Origin: Pseudomaricurvus alkylphenolicus | GTDB taxonomy: Bacteria; Pseudomonadota; Gammaproteobacteria; Pseudomonadales; Cellvibrionaceae | Assembly: GCF_011683955.1 (NCBI RefSeq) | Contig: NZ_JAAQPI010000002.1 | Coordinates: 138,157 to 202,156 of the forward strand | Reading direction: 5' to 3' | DNA length: 64,000 bases | Shown here: positions 1 to 9,136 of the stretch, in pieces | Layout: each line of letters starts with the position of its first letter | How positions within the stretch are numbered: the first letter of the stretch is position 1 | Translations under genes and position numbers: made by a program | The notes under the pieces: model-generated | Seen by the model: only the letters and a program-made list of their open reading frames with translations | Told to the model about the DNA's origin: nothing | Database searches by the model: none

Positions 1-594
1 AAAAACTACCAGCCCATTCACTGTGGTGGCGAACTCTGGATTTGCCCCAGCTGGCTGCCGGCCCCGGACCCGGAGGCGACCAATCTGATGCTCGACCCCG
101 GTCTCGCCTTCGGTACCGGAACCCACCCCACCACCTTTATGTGCCTGCAATGGCTGGCGGAGCAAGGTGACAACCTCAAGGGACTGTCTCTGGTGGACTA
201 TGGCTGCGGCTCCGGCATCCTCGGTATCGCCGCGCTACTGTTTGGTGCTCAGACTGTGGTGGGCACCGACATCGACCCCCAGGCATTAACGGCCACCGCC
301 GATAACGCCGAGCGCAATGGCCTGGCAAGGGACCGCTTCCCGGTTTACCTGCCCAAGGATTGCCCGGCACAAACCGTCGACGTCACGCTGGCCAATATCC
401 TCGCCGGCCCCTTGGCAGAGCTGGCACCGGAACTGAATCGACTGACTCGCCCCGGTGGGCGCCTGTGCCTGTCCGGCATCCTTAATACCCAGGCGCAGGC
501 TGTTATGGATGCTTACCAGGCCTGGTTTGATTTTGATCCTATCCGACAACAGGAAGAATGGGTGTGCCTGACGGCCACCAAGAGACAGCCCTGA
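1..594 (+). CDS. prmA: Ribosomal protein L11 methyltransferase PrmA (5' end outside window)
   Basis: The reading frame is open from base 1, so the protein continues left of the window and about 197 C-terminal residues are visible. PrmA uses S-adenosylmethionine to trimethylate ribosomal protein L11 in the cytoplasm. The visible part shows the family signature DPGLAFGTGTHPTT and the SAM-binding loop DYGCGSGILGIAA, followed by NILAGPL, the NPPF-like catalytic-site position in this family. The gene order prmA, DUF3426 gene, dusB, fis is typical of pseudomonad-like gammaproteobacteria. The stop codon lies inside the first copy of a short tandem repeat. The identification is firm; only the amino terminus is missing. 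Confidence 0.95.
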   Translation, partial: KNYQPIHCGGELWICPSWLPAPDPEATNLMLDPGLAFGTGTHPTTFMCLQWLAEQGDNLKGLSLVDYGCGSGILGIAALLFGAQTVVGTDIDPQALTATADNAERNGLARDRFPVYLPKDCPAQTVDVTLANILAGPLAELAPELNRLTRPGGRLCLSGILNTQAQAVMDAYQAWFDFDPIRQQEEWVCLTATKRQP

Positions 595-624
595 GCGGGT
601 TAAATACAGCCCTGAGCGGGTTAA
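585..624. repeat. Tandem 19-bp duplication over the prmA stop codon
   Basis: The 19-mer ACAGCCCTGAGCGGGTTAA occurs at 585-603 and again at 606-624 (period 21), with a partial third copy starting at 627. The first copy contains the prmA stop codon. It looks like a local slippage duplication just after the gene. Confidence 0.8.
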
Positions 625-659
625 TAACAGCTCTGAAATCAAGTGACGGTGATCACGAT

Positions 660-686
660 TTGACTCTTGCCTCTTAGGGCTATTAT
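660..686 (+). promoter_or_regulatory. Candidate sigma-70 promoter for the DUF3426 gene
   Basis: TTGACT at 660-665 and TATTAT at 681-686 are separated by a short 15-bp spacer; TTATTG two bases further on would give 17 bp. The gene starts about 60 bp downstream. This is a motif-level call only. Confidence 0.35.
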
Positions 687-746
687 TGTCCGCAAAGCGT
701 GGACGAACTAAACTCGCAGCGACATAACCGCCAAGGATAGAAGCGC

Positions 747-2396
747 ATGGCCGACCGGGTGACCTGCTGCCCACATTGCAGCACTTCATTTCGCATTACC
801 GACGCCCAGCTGCAGACCGCCAAGGGAGCAGTCAGGTGCGGCTCGTGCCTGCAGATCTTCAGGGCGCTTGACCACCTGGTGGAAGAACCCTCTTCCCATC
901 TTACCGAGCATTCCCCGGCCAATGCTGCAGATCAACAGGACGATGATGACGACCTGATGATCTCCGACGATATGGACCAGATCGAAGACACCCAGGGGTT
1001 TCGTGGCCTCGGCGATCTGAGCGATGAATTTCTGCAGGAAGGAACGTCTCTGGGAGAGCAGCGCGGCTCCCTGTTCGATCGGGAATTGAAACTGCGTGAA
1101 CCCGAAGAACCGGACGACGCCGACGAATCCTGGGCCATGGATTTACTGGATGAAGCCGAGCAAGATACGACCCAGCCGGTGCTCAAGAGCCTGGAGGAAG
1201 AGATCCGGGAGCTTGAGCGGGATGTATTCAGTGACGACGATAACAACCTTGATGACTTCAGCAACGAAGAGGAGCTGGAAGCCGCCGATGATTTAAGAAT
1301 TCGGCAAGCGCTTGAAGCCGAAGACAAAGTTAAATCTGAGGGCAGAGTTGAATCTAAGGACAGCGCTGAATCCGGGGAAACGTTTGAACCCAAAGATCTG
1401 TTTGAGGCCGAGATCACTGAGGATTCAGACGTTCCAGAGGATCTAGAGGAATCCGAGAAGCCCTTTACGCTCGACGATCTTGAGGTTCTCGAAGAAGACG
1501 AGCCCCCTCAGGAGGAAGAATACGAGTTTAACCGCGCCACCACAGGCACTTTTTCAACCCTGTCTGATACGGATATTGTTGAATCGCTGGATGCGGAACC
1601 CTTTGAGCGTCAGGAGCCGACCTTCCGACTTGAGGATCTGGACGAGCTCGACAATCCACCGGATCAACCTGCGCAAAGCCCGGAAACATCCGACCATCCG
1701 CAAGAGATTGGTCCGCTGGAGGATCTCGATAATCTTGAAGATTTCGAAGATCTGGATGCACTGGATTCCAACGATTTTGATGAAGAGCTGGATACGCACC
1801 CGGAGGATTTGGCAGAAGAAATCCCCGAAACTGAAACAACAGAACCGAGCGCCAAGGAGCTGTTGAACTCCATCGAAGCGGCTCCTGTGGAAATGGAATG
1901 GCATCAGCAACCCAACCCCTGGCCGGCCAGGGCACTTTGGGGCGGGCTCAGTCTGGTTGCGGGCTTATTATTGGTAGCACAGCTGGCGTGGTTAAAGTTT
2001 GACGACCTCAGTCGCCAACAGCCTTACCGCGATTGGTACGCCGCCGCATGCTCCCTGCTGGACTGCAAGCTTCCCTCCGTTGCTCGCCCGGACCTGGTTA
2101 AAGCCTATAATCTCGTCATCCGCAGTCATCCCGAAGTTCAAAATGCACTGGTGATCGATTGCATCCTGCTCAACAGCGCTCGCTTTGAGCAACCATTTCC
2201 GGATTTTCTTTTAAAATTCAGTGACATCAAGGGAGAACTGGTTGCCAATCGACGCTTTTCGCCCAACGAATACCTCGGTGGAGAGATGGCCGGTGCGAGC
2301 GTTATGCCCAGCGGCAGCCCGATCCATATTTCGCTGGAAATCGTCGACCCGGGTAGTGACGCGGTGAACTACACGGCCTCGATTCCCGTCCGCTAA
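747..2396 (+). CDS. Zinc-ribbon and DUF3426 domain inner-membrane protein
   Basis: A 549-residue protein of unknown function. The N-terminus is an MJ0042-type zinc ribbon with two CxxC pairs (C8/C11 and C31/C34). Residues about 40-385 are a strongly acidic, low-complexity stretch rich in Glu, Asp and Leu-Glu-Asp repeats. A single hydrophobic segment (ALWGGLSLVAGLLLVAQLAWL) lies near residues 392-415, and the remaining 130 residues form the DUF3426 domain, probably periplasmic. Family members between prmA and dusB are common in this group but uncharacterised; the acidic linker here is unusually long compared with typical homologues of roughly 250-450 residues. It is followed by a separate dusB promoter, so it is probably transcribed on its own or with prmA. 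Confidence 0.85.
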   Translation: MADRVTCCPHCSTSFRITDAQLQTAKGAVRCGSCLQIFRALDHLVEEPSSHLTEHSPANAADQQDDDDDLMISDDMDQIEDTQGFRGLGDLSDEFLQEGTSLGEQRGSLFDRELKLREPEEPDDADESWAMDLLDEAEQDTTQPVLKSLEEEIRELERDVFSDDDNNLDDFSNEEELEAADDLRIRQALEAEDKVKSEGRVESKDSAESGETFEPKDLFEAEITEDSDVPEDLEESEKPFTLDDLEVLEEDEPPQEEEYEFNRATTGTFSTLSDTDIVESLDAEPFERQEPTFRLEDLDELDNPPDQPAQSPETSDHPQEIGPLEDLDNLEDFEDLDALDSNDFDEELDTHPEDLAEEIPETETTEPSAKELLNSIEAAPVEMEWHQQPNPWPARALWGGLSLVAGLLLVAQLAWLKFDDLSRQQPYRDWYAAACSLLDCKLPSVARPDLVKAYNLVIRSHPEVQNALVIDCILLNSARFEQPFPDFLLKFSDIKGELVANRRFSPNEYLGGEMAGASVMPSGSPIHISLEIVDPGSDAVNYTASIPVR

Positions 2397-2474
2397 ATTT
2401 CATCGCCTGGCCCCAATGCCATTTTGGCGGCGCTGTCAACGCCTATTTTTTCGGCAATCTGTGCAATTTGTGCT

Positions 2475-2503
2475 TTTACTCTGGGGCCTTTCACAGGTAT
2501 TAT
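2475..2503 (+). promoter_or_regulatory. Candidate sigma-70 promoter of dusB-fis
   Basis: TTTACT at 2475-2480 and TATTAT at 2498-2503 are spaced by exactly 17 bp, about 105 bp before the chosen dusB start. In enterobacteria dusB-fis transcription is growth-phase controlled; a GC-rich tract follows the -10 here (AGCCCCCCC), which resembles a discriminator, but this is inference. Confidence 0.45.
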
Positions 2504-2608
2504 AGCCCCCCCTTTTTCGGCGCCTCCGACGGAAGCCAGAGCGTCAGAAAGGGATGACAGACCGGGGGCTGCAACAGTCTCTGCTTGCGAATACTTGGGG
2601 TGCAAACA

Positions 2609-3598
2609 TTGTTTTCTATCGGTCCATACCACGTGGGGAATCAGGTGGTGTTGGCTCCCATGGCGGGAGTTACTGATCGACCCTTCCGGCAGCTTTGCCG
2701 GCAGCAGGGTGCAGGGCTGGTAGTTTCTGAGATGGTCACGTCCGATACTCGCCTGTGGAACAGCCGCAAATCCCAAACCCGCCTCAACCATACCGGTGAA
2801 ACCGAGCCGAGGTCCGTGCAGATCGCTGGGGGCGATCCACAGATGATGGCCGATGCCGCCCGTATGAACGTTGACAGGGGAGCCCAGATCATCGACATCA
2901 ACATGGGTTGCCCGGCGAAAAAGGTCTGCAAGAAGGCAGCTGGGTCAGCGCTGCTGAAGGATGAACCTCTGGTGGGTGAGATTCTGCAAGCGGTTACGGC
3001 GGCGGTAAACGTCCCCGTCACCCTGAAGATTCGCACCGGCTGGAGCACGGATCATCGCAATGGCGTAACTATTGCACGTATGGCCGAGGATGCGGGCATT
3101 GCCGCCCTGGCCGTACACGGTCGCACCCGGGCCTGTGGCTATCGGGGCGAGGCGGAATACGACACCATTGCGGCCATTGTCGAAGCGGTCTCGATACCGG
3201 TTCTGGCCAATGGCGATATAGACAATCCGCACAAGGCCAGGGCAGTACTGGAGCATACCGGCGCCAGTGCAGTCATGATCGGTCGTGCGGCCCAGGGACG
3301 CCCTTGGATCTTTCGGGAAATTGACCATTTTCTGCGCACAGGGACGCTGCTACCGGCGCCCTCGCCCCAAGAGATCCTGCACATCCTCAGCTCTCACCTA
3401 GGGGAGCTGCATCGCTTTTACGGCGATTTTATGGGTGTGCGTATCGCCCGCAAACACGTTGGGTGGTACATGAAAACGCTCGCCGGAAGCGAGCCATTTC
3501 GCAAGACCTTTAACCAGATTGAAGAAGCATCAGAGCAACATGCCAGCGTTCGGGGGTTTTTCGAACGACTGATAACGAAAGAGGAAAAAGCGGCATGA
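2609..3598 (+). CDS. dusB: tRNA-dihydrouridine synthase B
   Basis: An FMN-dependent enzyme that reduces uridine to dihydrouridine in tRNA in the cytoplasm. The TIM-barrel features are clear: the N-terminal [12 protein letters not shown], the catalytic-cysteine motif [25 protein letters not shown], and the FMN phosphate-binding ANGDI and [12 protein letters not shown] place the start at TTG 2609, because translation from there ([12 protein letters not shown]) aligns with the E. coli start MRIGQYQLRNR and a GGGGTG tract lies 6-11 bases upstream. An upstream TTG at 2585 is possible. From 2609 the product is 329 residues, close to the 321 of E. coli. The stop overlaps the fis start codon in ATGA, indicating translational coupling. 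Confidence 0.95.
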   Translation: MFSIGPYHVGNQVVLAPMAGVTDRPFRQLCRQQGAGLVVSEMVTSDTRLWNSRKSQTRLNHTGETEPRSVQIAGGDPQMMADAARMNVDRGAQIIDINMGCPAKKVCKKAAGSALLKDEPLVGEILQAVTAAVNVPVTLKIRTGWSTDHRNGVTIARMAEDAGIAALAVHGRTRACGYRGEAEYDTIAAIVEAVSIPVLANGDIDNPHKARAVLEHTGASAVMIGRAAQGRPWIFREIDHFLRTGTLLPAPSPQEILHILSSHLGELHRFYGDFMGVRIARKHVGWYMKTLAGSEPFRKTFNQIEEASEQHASVRGFFERLITKEEKAA

Positions 3599-3906
3599 AC
3601 ACAGCAGACACGCTGATGGCCGACGCGCCAATTGAACTTACCAGCCCTGTCACCGAGCCCGTACCGGCGGCAACTCAGAACCAGTCACTGCGCGACTGCG
3701 TTGAACAGGCTATGGACAACTACTTTAAGCACCTGGACGGTCAGTCAGTAAGCGACGTCTACGATCTGGTCATGGCTGAGGTTGAGGCCCCCATGCTGGA
3801 GGTGGTGATGAAGTACACCCGTCACAACCAGACCAAAGCCGCCCAGGTATTGGGACTGAATCGCGGTACTTTACGCAAGAAGCTCAAGCAGTACGGCCTG
3901 CTGTAA
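3595..3906 (+). CDS. fis: Nucleoid protein Fis
   Basis: A 103-residue DNA-bending nucleoid-associated protein and transcription factor. The C-terminal helix-turn-helix ([20 protein letters not shown]) is nearly identical to E. coli Fis, and the core helices B region ([21 protein letters not shown]) is conserved. The first 30 residues are variable. It overlaps dusB by four bases (ATGA) and so forms the classical dusB-fis operon, from which its expression is expected to depend on the dusB promoter. Function in this organism is inferred from the family. Confidence 0.95.
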   Translation: MNTADTLMADAPIELTSPVTEPVPAATQNQSLRDCVEQAMDNYFKHLDGQSVSDVYDLVMAEVEAPMLEVVMKYTRHNQTKAAQVLGLNRGTLRKKLKQYGLL

Positions 3907-3957
3907 AGCAACCCAGGCGCGTGCGCCAGCTGCGCGCACCCATAGAAATTTTGACCC

Positions 3958-4006
3958 GTGGCAGACCCCGGTGAAGCAATTGGCTTCAAATCCCGGTGTC
4001 TGCCAC
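3958..4006 (+). other. Strong hairpin in the fis-purH intergenic leader
   Basis: GTGGCAGAC (3958-3966) pairs perfectly with GTCTGCCAC (3998-4006). Inside it, TGAAGC pairs with GCTTCA around a 5-base loop, and the flanking CCCGG tracts can mostly pair too. The structure ends 46 bases before the purH start. It has no T-tract, so it is not an ordinary terminator. A cis-acting RNA element or protein operator for purHD is possible but unproven. The segment TTCAAAT inside it resembles a tRNA T-loop, but a complete tRNA cannot be folded. Confidence 0.6.
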
Positions 4007-4052
4007 TGTCGTTTAGACCTCCACCAGCCAACCAGCTAAAACGGACACAGTA

Positions 4053-5627
4053 ATGACCCAACTCGTTAAGGTTCAGCGCGCACTCATCAGCGTGTCTGAC
4101 AAGACCGGTATCGTTGAATTTGCCCAGGCCCTGGCCGCCCAGGGCGTAGAGATTCTTTCCACAGGCGGCACCTTCCGCCTGCTTAAGGAAAACGGTATCG
4201 CCGCCATTGAAGTCTCTGACTACACCGGTTTCCCGGAAATGATGGACGGCCGCGTCAAGACCCTGCACCCCAAGGTGCACGGCGGCATTCTGGGCCGTCG
4301 CGGTACCGACGATGCAGTGATGGCGGAACACGGTATTACACCTATCGATATGGTTGTCGTTAACCTGTATCCCTTTAAAGCCACCGTGGCAGATCCCAAC
4401 TGTGATCTGCCCACAGCCATCGAGAATATCGACATCGGTGGCCCCACCATGGTGCGCTCAGCGGCCAAGAATCACAAAGATGTGGCGATTGTGGTCAACG
4501 CCTCCAGCTACGATCAAGTGATTGCCGAGATGCAGGCCAACGATGCTGCCACCAGCTACGAAACCCGCTACGACCTTATGGTCCAGGCGTTCGAGCACAC
4601 CGCTCAGTACGACGGCATGATTGCCAACCACTTTGGCAAACGTAACACCGCCAACGAGGCCCGCGACTTCTCCAATACCTACAACGTGCAGTACGTTAAA
4701 GCACAGGATATGCGCTACGGTGAAAACCCGCATCAGAAGGCCGCCTTCTATGTCGAGGCCGATGCCGCTGAGGCATCTGTCTCCACCGCCAACCAGCTGC
4801 AGGGCAAAGAGCTGTCCTTCAACAACGTTGCCGATACCGACGCCGCTTTGGAAACCGTTAAGCTGTTTGACGAGCCCGCCTGTGTCATCGTCAAGCACGC
4901 CAACCCCTGTGGTGTTGCCGTCGCCGCCGACATCAAAACCGCCTACGAGCTGGCCTTTGCCACCGATCCTGAATCCGCGTTTGGGGGCATCATCGCCTTC
5001 AACCGTGAGCTGGACGCCGCAACCGCGCAGCTGATCGTCGACAAGCAGTTCTCCGAAGTCATTATCGCTCCCAAGGTATCTGCCGAAGCGGCCGAGGCCG
5101 TGTCCGCCAAGAAAAACGTGCGCCTGCTGGAGTGTGGCGAGTGGGGTGCTGAGCGTCCTGCCGCCTACGACTACAAGCGCGTTAACGGTGGCCTGCTGAT
5201 CCAGGAGAAGGACAACGGTATGGTCGCCAAAGATGACTTGAAAGTGGTGACCAAGGTGGCCCCTTCCGACGAGCAAATGGACGAACTGCTGTTTGCCTGG
5301 AAAGTTGCCAAGATGGTCAAGTCCAACGCCATCATCTACGCCAAAGACGGCCGCACCATTGGTGTGGGTGCCGGCCAGATGAGCCGCGTTAACTCTGCCC
5401 GTATTGCCGCCATCAAAGCCGAACATGCTGGTCTGGAAGTTAAGGGTGCCGTGATGGCTTCTGATGCTTTCTTCCCGTTCCGTGACGGTATCGATAACGC
5501 CGCCAAAGTCGGCATCAGCGCTGTGATCCAACCCGGTGGCTCCATGCGTGATGACGAAGTGATTGCCGCTGCTGACGAACACGGTATGACTATGGTGTTT
5601 ACGGGAATGAGACATTTCCGCCACTGA
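4053..5627 (+). CDS. purH: Bifunctional AICAR formyltransferase / IMP cyclohydrolase
   Basis: Catalyses the last two steps of de novo purine synthesis: formylation of AICAR with 10-formyl-tetrahydrofolate, then ring closure to IMP. The 524-residue length is standard. Residues 1-150 form the MGS-like cyclohydrolase domain ([18 protein letters not shown]); the rest is the transformylase domain with the KHANPCG active-site motif and the C-terminal GMRHFRH. It is followed after 28 bp by purD on the same strand, the usual purHD operon. A 49-nt hairpin lies just upstream. Confidence 0.97.
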   Translation: MTQLVKVQRALISVSDKTGIVEFAQALAAQGVEILSTGGTFRLLKENGIAAIEVSDYTGFPEMMDGRVKTLHPKVHGGILGRRGTDDAVMAEHGITPIDMVVVNLYPFKATVADPNCDLPTAIENIDIGGPTMVRSAAKNHKDVAIVVNASSYDQVIAEMQANDAATSYETRYDLMVQAFEHTAQYDGMIANHFGKRNTANEARDFSNTYNVQYVKAQDMRYGENPHQKAAFYVEADAAEASVSTANQLQGKELSFNNVADTDAALETVKLFDEPACVIVKHANPCGVAVAADIKTAYELAFATDPESAFGGIIAFNRELDAATAQLIVDKQFSEVIIAPKVSAEAAEAVSAKKNVRLLECGEWGAERPAAYDYKRVNGGLLIQEKDNGMVAKDDLKVVTKVAPSDEQMDELLFAWKVAKMVKSNAIIYAKDGRTIGVGAGQMSRVNSARIAAIKAEHAGLEVKGAVMASDAFFPFRDGIDNAAKVGISAVIQPGGSMRDDEVIAAADEHGMTMVFTGMRHFRH

Positions 5628-5655
5628 TCCGTCGGTGCGGATAAGGAGAAAAGAA

Positions 5656-6945
5656 ATGAATGTATTGGTAATTGGCAGCGGCGGGCGCGAGCACGCCCTG
5701 GCCTGGAAGGCTGCCCAGAACCCCAGCGTCGAGACCGTTTATGTGGCACCGGGTAATGCCGGCACCGCCACCGAAGCGGGTCTGGAAAATGTTGCCATCG
5801 ATGTGATGGATTTTGAAAAGCTTGCCGCGTTTGCAAGAGACAACAACTGTGGTTTGACCATTGTGGGCCCTGAGGCTCCACTGGTTGACGGCGTTGTGGA
5901 CTACTTTGCCGAGCAGGGCCTGCGCGCGTTTGGTCCCAGCAAGGGAGCCGCCCAGCTGGAAGGCTCCAAGGCCTTCACCAAGGATTTTCTGGCCCGCCAC
6001 AAAATCCCCACCGCCGAGTACCAGAACTTCACCGAGGTGGAGCCGGCCCTGGCCTACCTGCGTGAAAAAGGCGCTCCTATCGTGGTTAAGGCCGACGGTC
6101 TGGCTGCAGGTAAGGGCGTGATTGTCGCGGAAACACTGGAGCAGGCCGAAGAGGCGGTTACCGACATGCTCTCTGGCAATGCCTTTGGCGATGCCGGTTG
6201 CCGCGTGGTGATCGAGGAATTCCTCGACGGTGAAGAAGCCAGTTTTATTGTGATGGTGGACGGCAAGAACGTGGTCGCCATGGCCACCAGCCAGGACCAC
6301 AAACGTATGGGTGACGGCGACTCCGGCCCCAATACCGGTGGTATGGGCGCCTACTCACCGGCCCCGGTGGTAACCGCTGAGATTCACCAGCGCATTATGG
6401 ACGAAGTGATTACCCCCACCGTGGATGGTATGGCCTCCGAGGGTAATGACTACACCGGCTTCCTCTATGCGGGCCTGATGATCATGGCCGACGGCACCCC
6501 CAAGGTGATCGAGTATAACTGCCGCTTTGGCGACCCTGAGACCCAGCCGATTATGCTGCGCATGAAGTCCGATCTGGTGGACCTGTGCGAAGCGGCCCTG
6601 GACGGCCAGCTGGCCGGCAAGAGCACTGAATGGGATGAGCGTTGCTCTGTGGGTGTGGTCCTGGCCGCCGGTGGCTACCCCGCCAGCTACAACAAAGGTG
6701 ACGTGATCTCCGGTCTGCCTCAGGCGGAAACCGAAGGCGAAAAGGTCTTCCACGCCGGTACCGCCCTCAAAGATGGTAATATCGTCACCAACGGTGGCCG
6801 CGTGCTCTGTGCCACCGCCCTTGGCAATAGTGTCACTGAAGCCCAGCAAAAGGCTTATGAGCTGACCCGCCAGATCCAGTGGCAGGATGTCTACTTCCGT
6901 AACGACATCGCCTTCCGCGCCATTGCTCGCGAGCAGCAAAAGTAA
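5656..6945 (+). CDS. purD: Phosphoribosylamine-glycine ligase
   Basis: GAR synthetase, which joins glycine to phosphoribosylamine using ATP in purine synthesis. The start at ATG 5656 is preferred over an upstream GTG (5635), because an AAGGAG ribosome-binding site sits 7 bases before it and it gives exactly 429 residues, the E. coli length. The N-terminal MNVLVIGSGGREHALAWK, the ATP-grasp segment VVKADGLAAGKGV and the metal-site motif NCRFGDPETQ are all present. It is probably co-transcribed with purH; a hairpin follows the stop. Confidence 0.97.
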   Translation: MNVLVIGSGGREHALAWKAAQNPSVETVYVAPGNAGTATEAGLENVAIDVMDFEKLAAFARDNNCGLTIVGPEAPLVDGVVDYFAEQGLRAFGPSKGAAQLEGSKAFTKDFLARHKIPTAEYQNFTEVEPALAYLREKGAPIVVKADGLAAGKGVIVAETLEQAEEAVTDMLSGNAFGDAGCRVVIEEFLDGEEASFIVMVDGKNVVAMATSQDHKRMGDGDSGPNTGGMGAYSPAPVVTAEIHQRIMDEVITPTVDGMASEGNDYTGFLYAGLMIMADGTPKVIEYNCRFGDPETQPIMLRMKSDLVDLCEAALDGQLAGKSTEWDERCSVGVVLAAGGYPASYNKGDVISGLPQAETEGEKVFHAGTALKDGNIVTNGGRVLCATALGNSVTEAQQKAYELTRQIQWQDVYFRNDIAFRAIAREQQK

Positions 6946-6959
6946 ACGCTGATCGCGCA

Positions 6960-6984
6960 GGGACCGATGCCAGTCATCGGTCCC
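6960..6984 (+). terminator. Hairpin downstream of purD
   Basis: A perfect 10-bp stem, GGGACCGATG with CATCGGTCCC, around a 5-base loop, 15 bases after the purD stop. The following sequence (GTTTGCCTCCCTCTC) is pyrimidine-rich with only a weak T-run, so termination strength is uncertain. Confidence 0.6.
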
Positions 6985-7102
6985 GTTTGCCTCCCTCTCT
7001 AATTCTCGCGATACACTTCACAACCTCGCCTGCTCGGGTTAGCATCACTGACCCTTTAATGCTGATGTTCTGCCGATAAATCTAACAACAGGCGGTACGA
7101 CT

Positions 7103-9136
7103 ATGGAGCGTGCGTTAACATCCCTGTTTTTCACTGCCCTGCTGGCGGCCCTGGCGCCGGCGGCTATGGCGCATCCCAGTGTTTTGGGTGAACACGACTG
7201 GCTGCATCAGGTATCCGGCACCACTACCGATTATGTCACCACGGCTGCTCTGGCGGGCGCGACGCTGATGTTGATCGTGATTAACGTGGGCCAACTGGCC
7301 ATTCGCAAAGACATCCGCCACCTTTGGTACAGCTTGTACCTGCTGCTGTTCAGCGCTGCCTGTCTGGTGATCTGGGGAGAATCGCTGCCCTCTCCACCCT
7401 CCCTGTTTGACGGCACCTGCCGCACCACCTTGATCATGCTGAGCCTGATCGCCCAGTTCTATTTTATTTACCGCTTTGCCCCAATTCCCGCCGGCATAGT
7501 GTTGTGGCGTCGGCTGATGACTGGCACCAATCTGGTGTTTCTGTGTTTCAGTGTCGGCATTACCGTGGCACATCAACAGTTTGCCCTCGATACCTACGAC
7601 GCCACCCGCACGCTGTTCTTTGGCTGGACGCTGTTAATGATCGCCCACCTTATATTGCTCACCCGCCTGCAGGTGCCCAAAGCCAGTTACCTGCTGACGG
7701 CCAAGCTGGTGGTGATGGGATTGGTGTCGATCATGTGGTTGAGCCTGTCCAGTCATTCCAAATCTGCCTCGCCCCTGTTCTGGGGATTGCTGGCCAGTCT
7801 CATCGCCGAAGGCATGATTATCACCTACGCCTTAATCATCGATAACATTGACAGCGCCTCGGTTCGATTGCGTCGCCATTACCACCGCTCTCAGCAAATC
7901 AAGCTCAAGCGCCAGTACAACGCCACCCTCAAGCGGGTAGACAACGAGCTGCGCACGCCGTTGAGTGGCATTGTCGGCATTGCTGAATTGTTGCTGGACA
8001 CTACGCTTAACCGCACCCAACGGGACCAGATACGTACCATGCGACGGGCGGCAGAATCACTGTTGAAGTGGCTCAACCGACTCAATGACTGGCGCGCCCT
8101 GCAAATCGGGCGTCTGGCCTTCGATACCGTGCCCTTTGATTTCTCCCATGTGCTCAACACCTTGCTGGAGGATGTGCGAGTAAAAGCCGAAGACCGCAAG
8201 GTGGACCTGACCTATGTGGCCCGAGAGCATACGCCTACGCTGATCAAAGGTGACCCGGCCCGAATCAAACAGATTCTTTCAGGAACCCTGGAAATGGCCC
8301 TGTTTTACAGCGAGCAGGGGCACATTCGACTGGATCTGCGCCCCCTCGGCGAACGCAACCGCTGGCGACTGGAAATTCGCGACGATCAAAGCGGCCTGCA
8401 CTCGGAGGATATCGAAATCAGCTTGCAGGCCAACCTGGAGTCGGAGAGTTACACCCTGGTGCAACGCAATTGGCTGATTGCCAAGGCCCTGGCGGAACAC
8501 ATCGGCGGATCACTGACGGTTACCCTCAACGACGGAGAAGCGCTGTTCGCCTGTGATCTGGTGCTGCCCCGCCACTCCCTGTTGCAACACCACGAACACC
8601 AGTACGATCAACTGTTGGCGGATAAACGTCTGCTGGTGGTGGATGACAGCAGCTCCAGCCGCAAGTTGGTGGCCAAGCGCGCCGAAAGCTGGGGCATGAA
8701 AGTAAGTTGCGTGCCCTCGGGAGCGGACGCACTCGCCATGATCGATACTCTGGTAAAACTGGGCAGCGAGTTTGACGCCATGATCCTGGACCATGATATG
8801 CCGGGCATGACCGGGTTGGAGCTGGCAACCCATATTACCAGCCACCCTCTGTTAAGACATTCGCCGGTACTGATTATGTTAAGCGGCGCCAGTCTGCCGC
8901 CCTCCCAGGAGCAAGCCCGCGACGTGGGCATCTGCCGGGTACTGACCAAACCCATTGGCGCAAAGACCCTGAAAATTACCCTCGCCGAAGAACTGACGTT
9001 ATGTGGCCTCAAACGCAAGCGCGAGGAGCTGGGTGAGGCCGTTGACAGAGTTGCTCAGAAGGCCACCGTGGCGGCGCCGGGGCGTCTGGGGTCGGAGGCA
9101 CCGTACATCAACCCGGAGTCAATCAACACCGATTGA
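7103..9136 (+). CDS. RetS-locus 7TM hybrid sensor with degenerate kinase core
   Basis: A 677-residue membrane protein directly after purHD, the position of retS (PA4856) in P. aeruginosa. Residues 1-23 look like a signal peptide; about seven hydrophobic helices follow between residues 45 and 250, like the 7TMR-DISM module, but the large periplasmic DISMED2 domain of RetS is absent. The dimerisation segment reads DNELRTPLSGIVG with Asn281 where the phospho-accepting His should be (codon AAC, one base from CAC). The ATPase part also lacks a recognisable N box, a DTGxGI loop and a GTGLGL loop. The single receiver domain (about 508-630) keeps D514/D515, phospho-acceptor D563 and the KPI lysine. 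I infer a pseudokinase that acts by binding a partner or through its receiver. The last 82 bp overlap the opposing ggt gene. RetS itself is known to inhibit the GacS kinase by heterodimer formation. Confidence 0.8.
   Translation: MERALTSLFFTALLAALAPAAMAHPSVLGEHDWLHQVSGTTTDYVTTAALAGATLMLIVINVGQLAIRKDIRHLWYSLYLLLFSAACLVIWGESLPSPPSLFDGTCRTTLIMLSLIAQFYFIYRFAPIPAGIVLWRRLMTGTNLVFLCFSVGITVAHQQFALDTYDATRTLFFGWTLLMIAHLILLTRLQVPKASYLLTAKLVVMGLVSIMWLSLSSHSKSASPLFWGLLASLIAEGMIITYALIIDNIDSASVRLRRHYHRSQQIKLKRQYNATLKRVDNELRTPLSGIVGIAELLLDTTLNRTQRDQIRTMRRAAESLLKWLNRLNDWRALQIGRLAFDTVPFDFSHVLNTLLEDVRVKAEDRKVDLTYVAREHTPTLIKGDPARIKQILSGTLEMALFYSEQGHIRLDLRPLGERNRWRLEIRDDQSGLHSEDIEISLQANLESESYTLVQRNWLIAKALAEHIGGSLTVTLNDGEALFACDLVLPRHSLLQHHEHQYDQLLADKRLLVVDDSSSSRKLVAKRAESWGMKVSCVPSGADALAMIDTLVKLGSEFDAMILDHDMPGMTGLELATHITSHPLLRHSPVLIMLSGASLPPSQEQARDVGICRVLTKPIGAKTLKITLAEELTLCGLKRKREELGEAVDRVAQKATVAAPGRLGSEAPYINPESINTD

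Noticed and set aside
2424-2723. Frames overlapping the start of dusB and its leader
   Set aside because: They cover the promoter and the 5' part of dusB in other frames; no start signal or conserved sequence.
3958-4006. tRNA-like fold between fis and purH
   Set aside because: It contains a T-loop-like TTCAAAT and an acceptor-like 7-bp stem, but there is no D-arm, anticodon arm or room for them, and no CCA.
4458-5624. Long minus-strand frame (388 codons) opposite purH
   Set aside because: It is the antisense shadow of a highly conserved gene with strong codon bias; the product is Gly/Val/His-rich without any domain.
7103-9136. retS-like gene as a pseudogene
   Set aside because: The frame is intact over 677 codons with conserved membrane and receiver domains; only the kinase core is degenerate, which suggests selection for another role.
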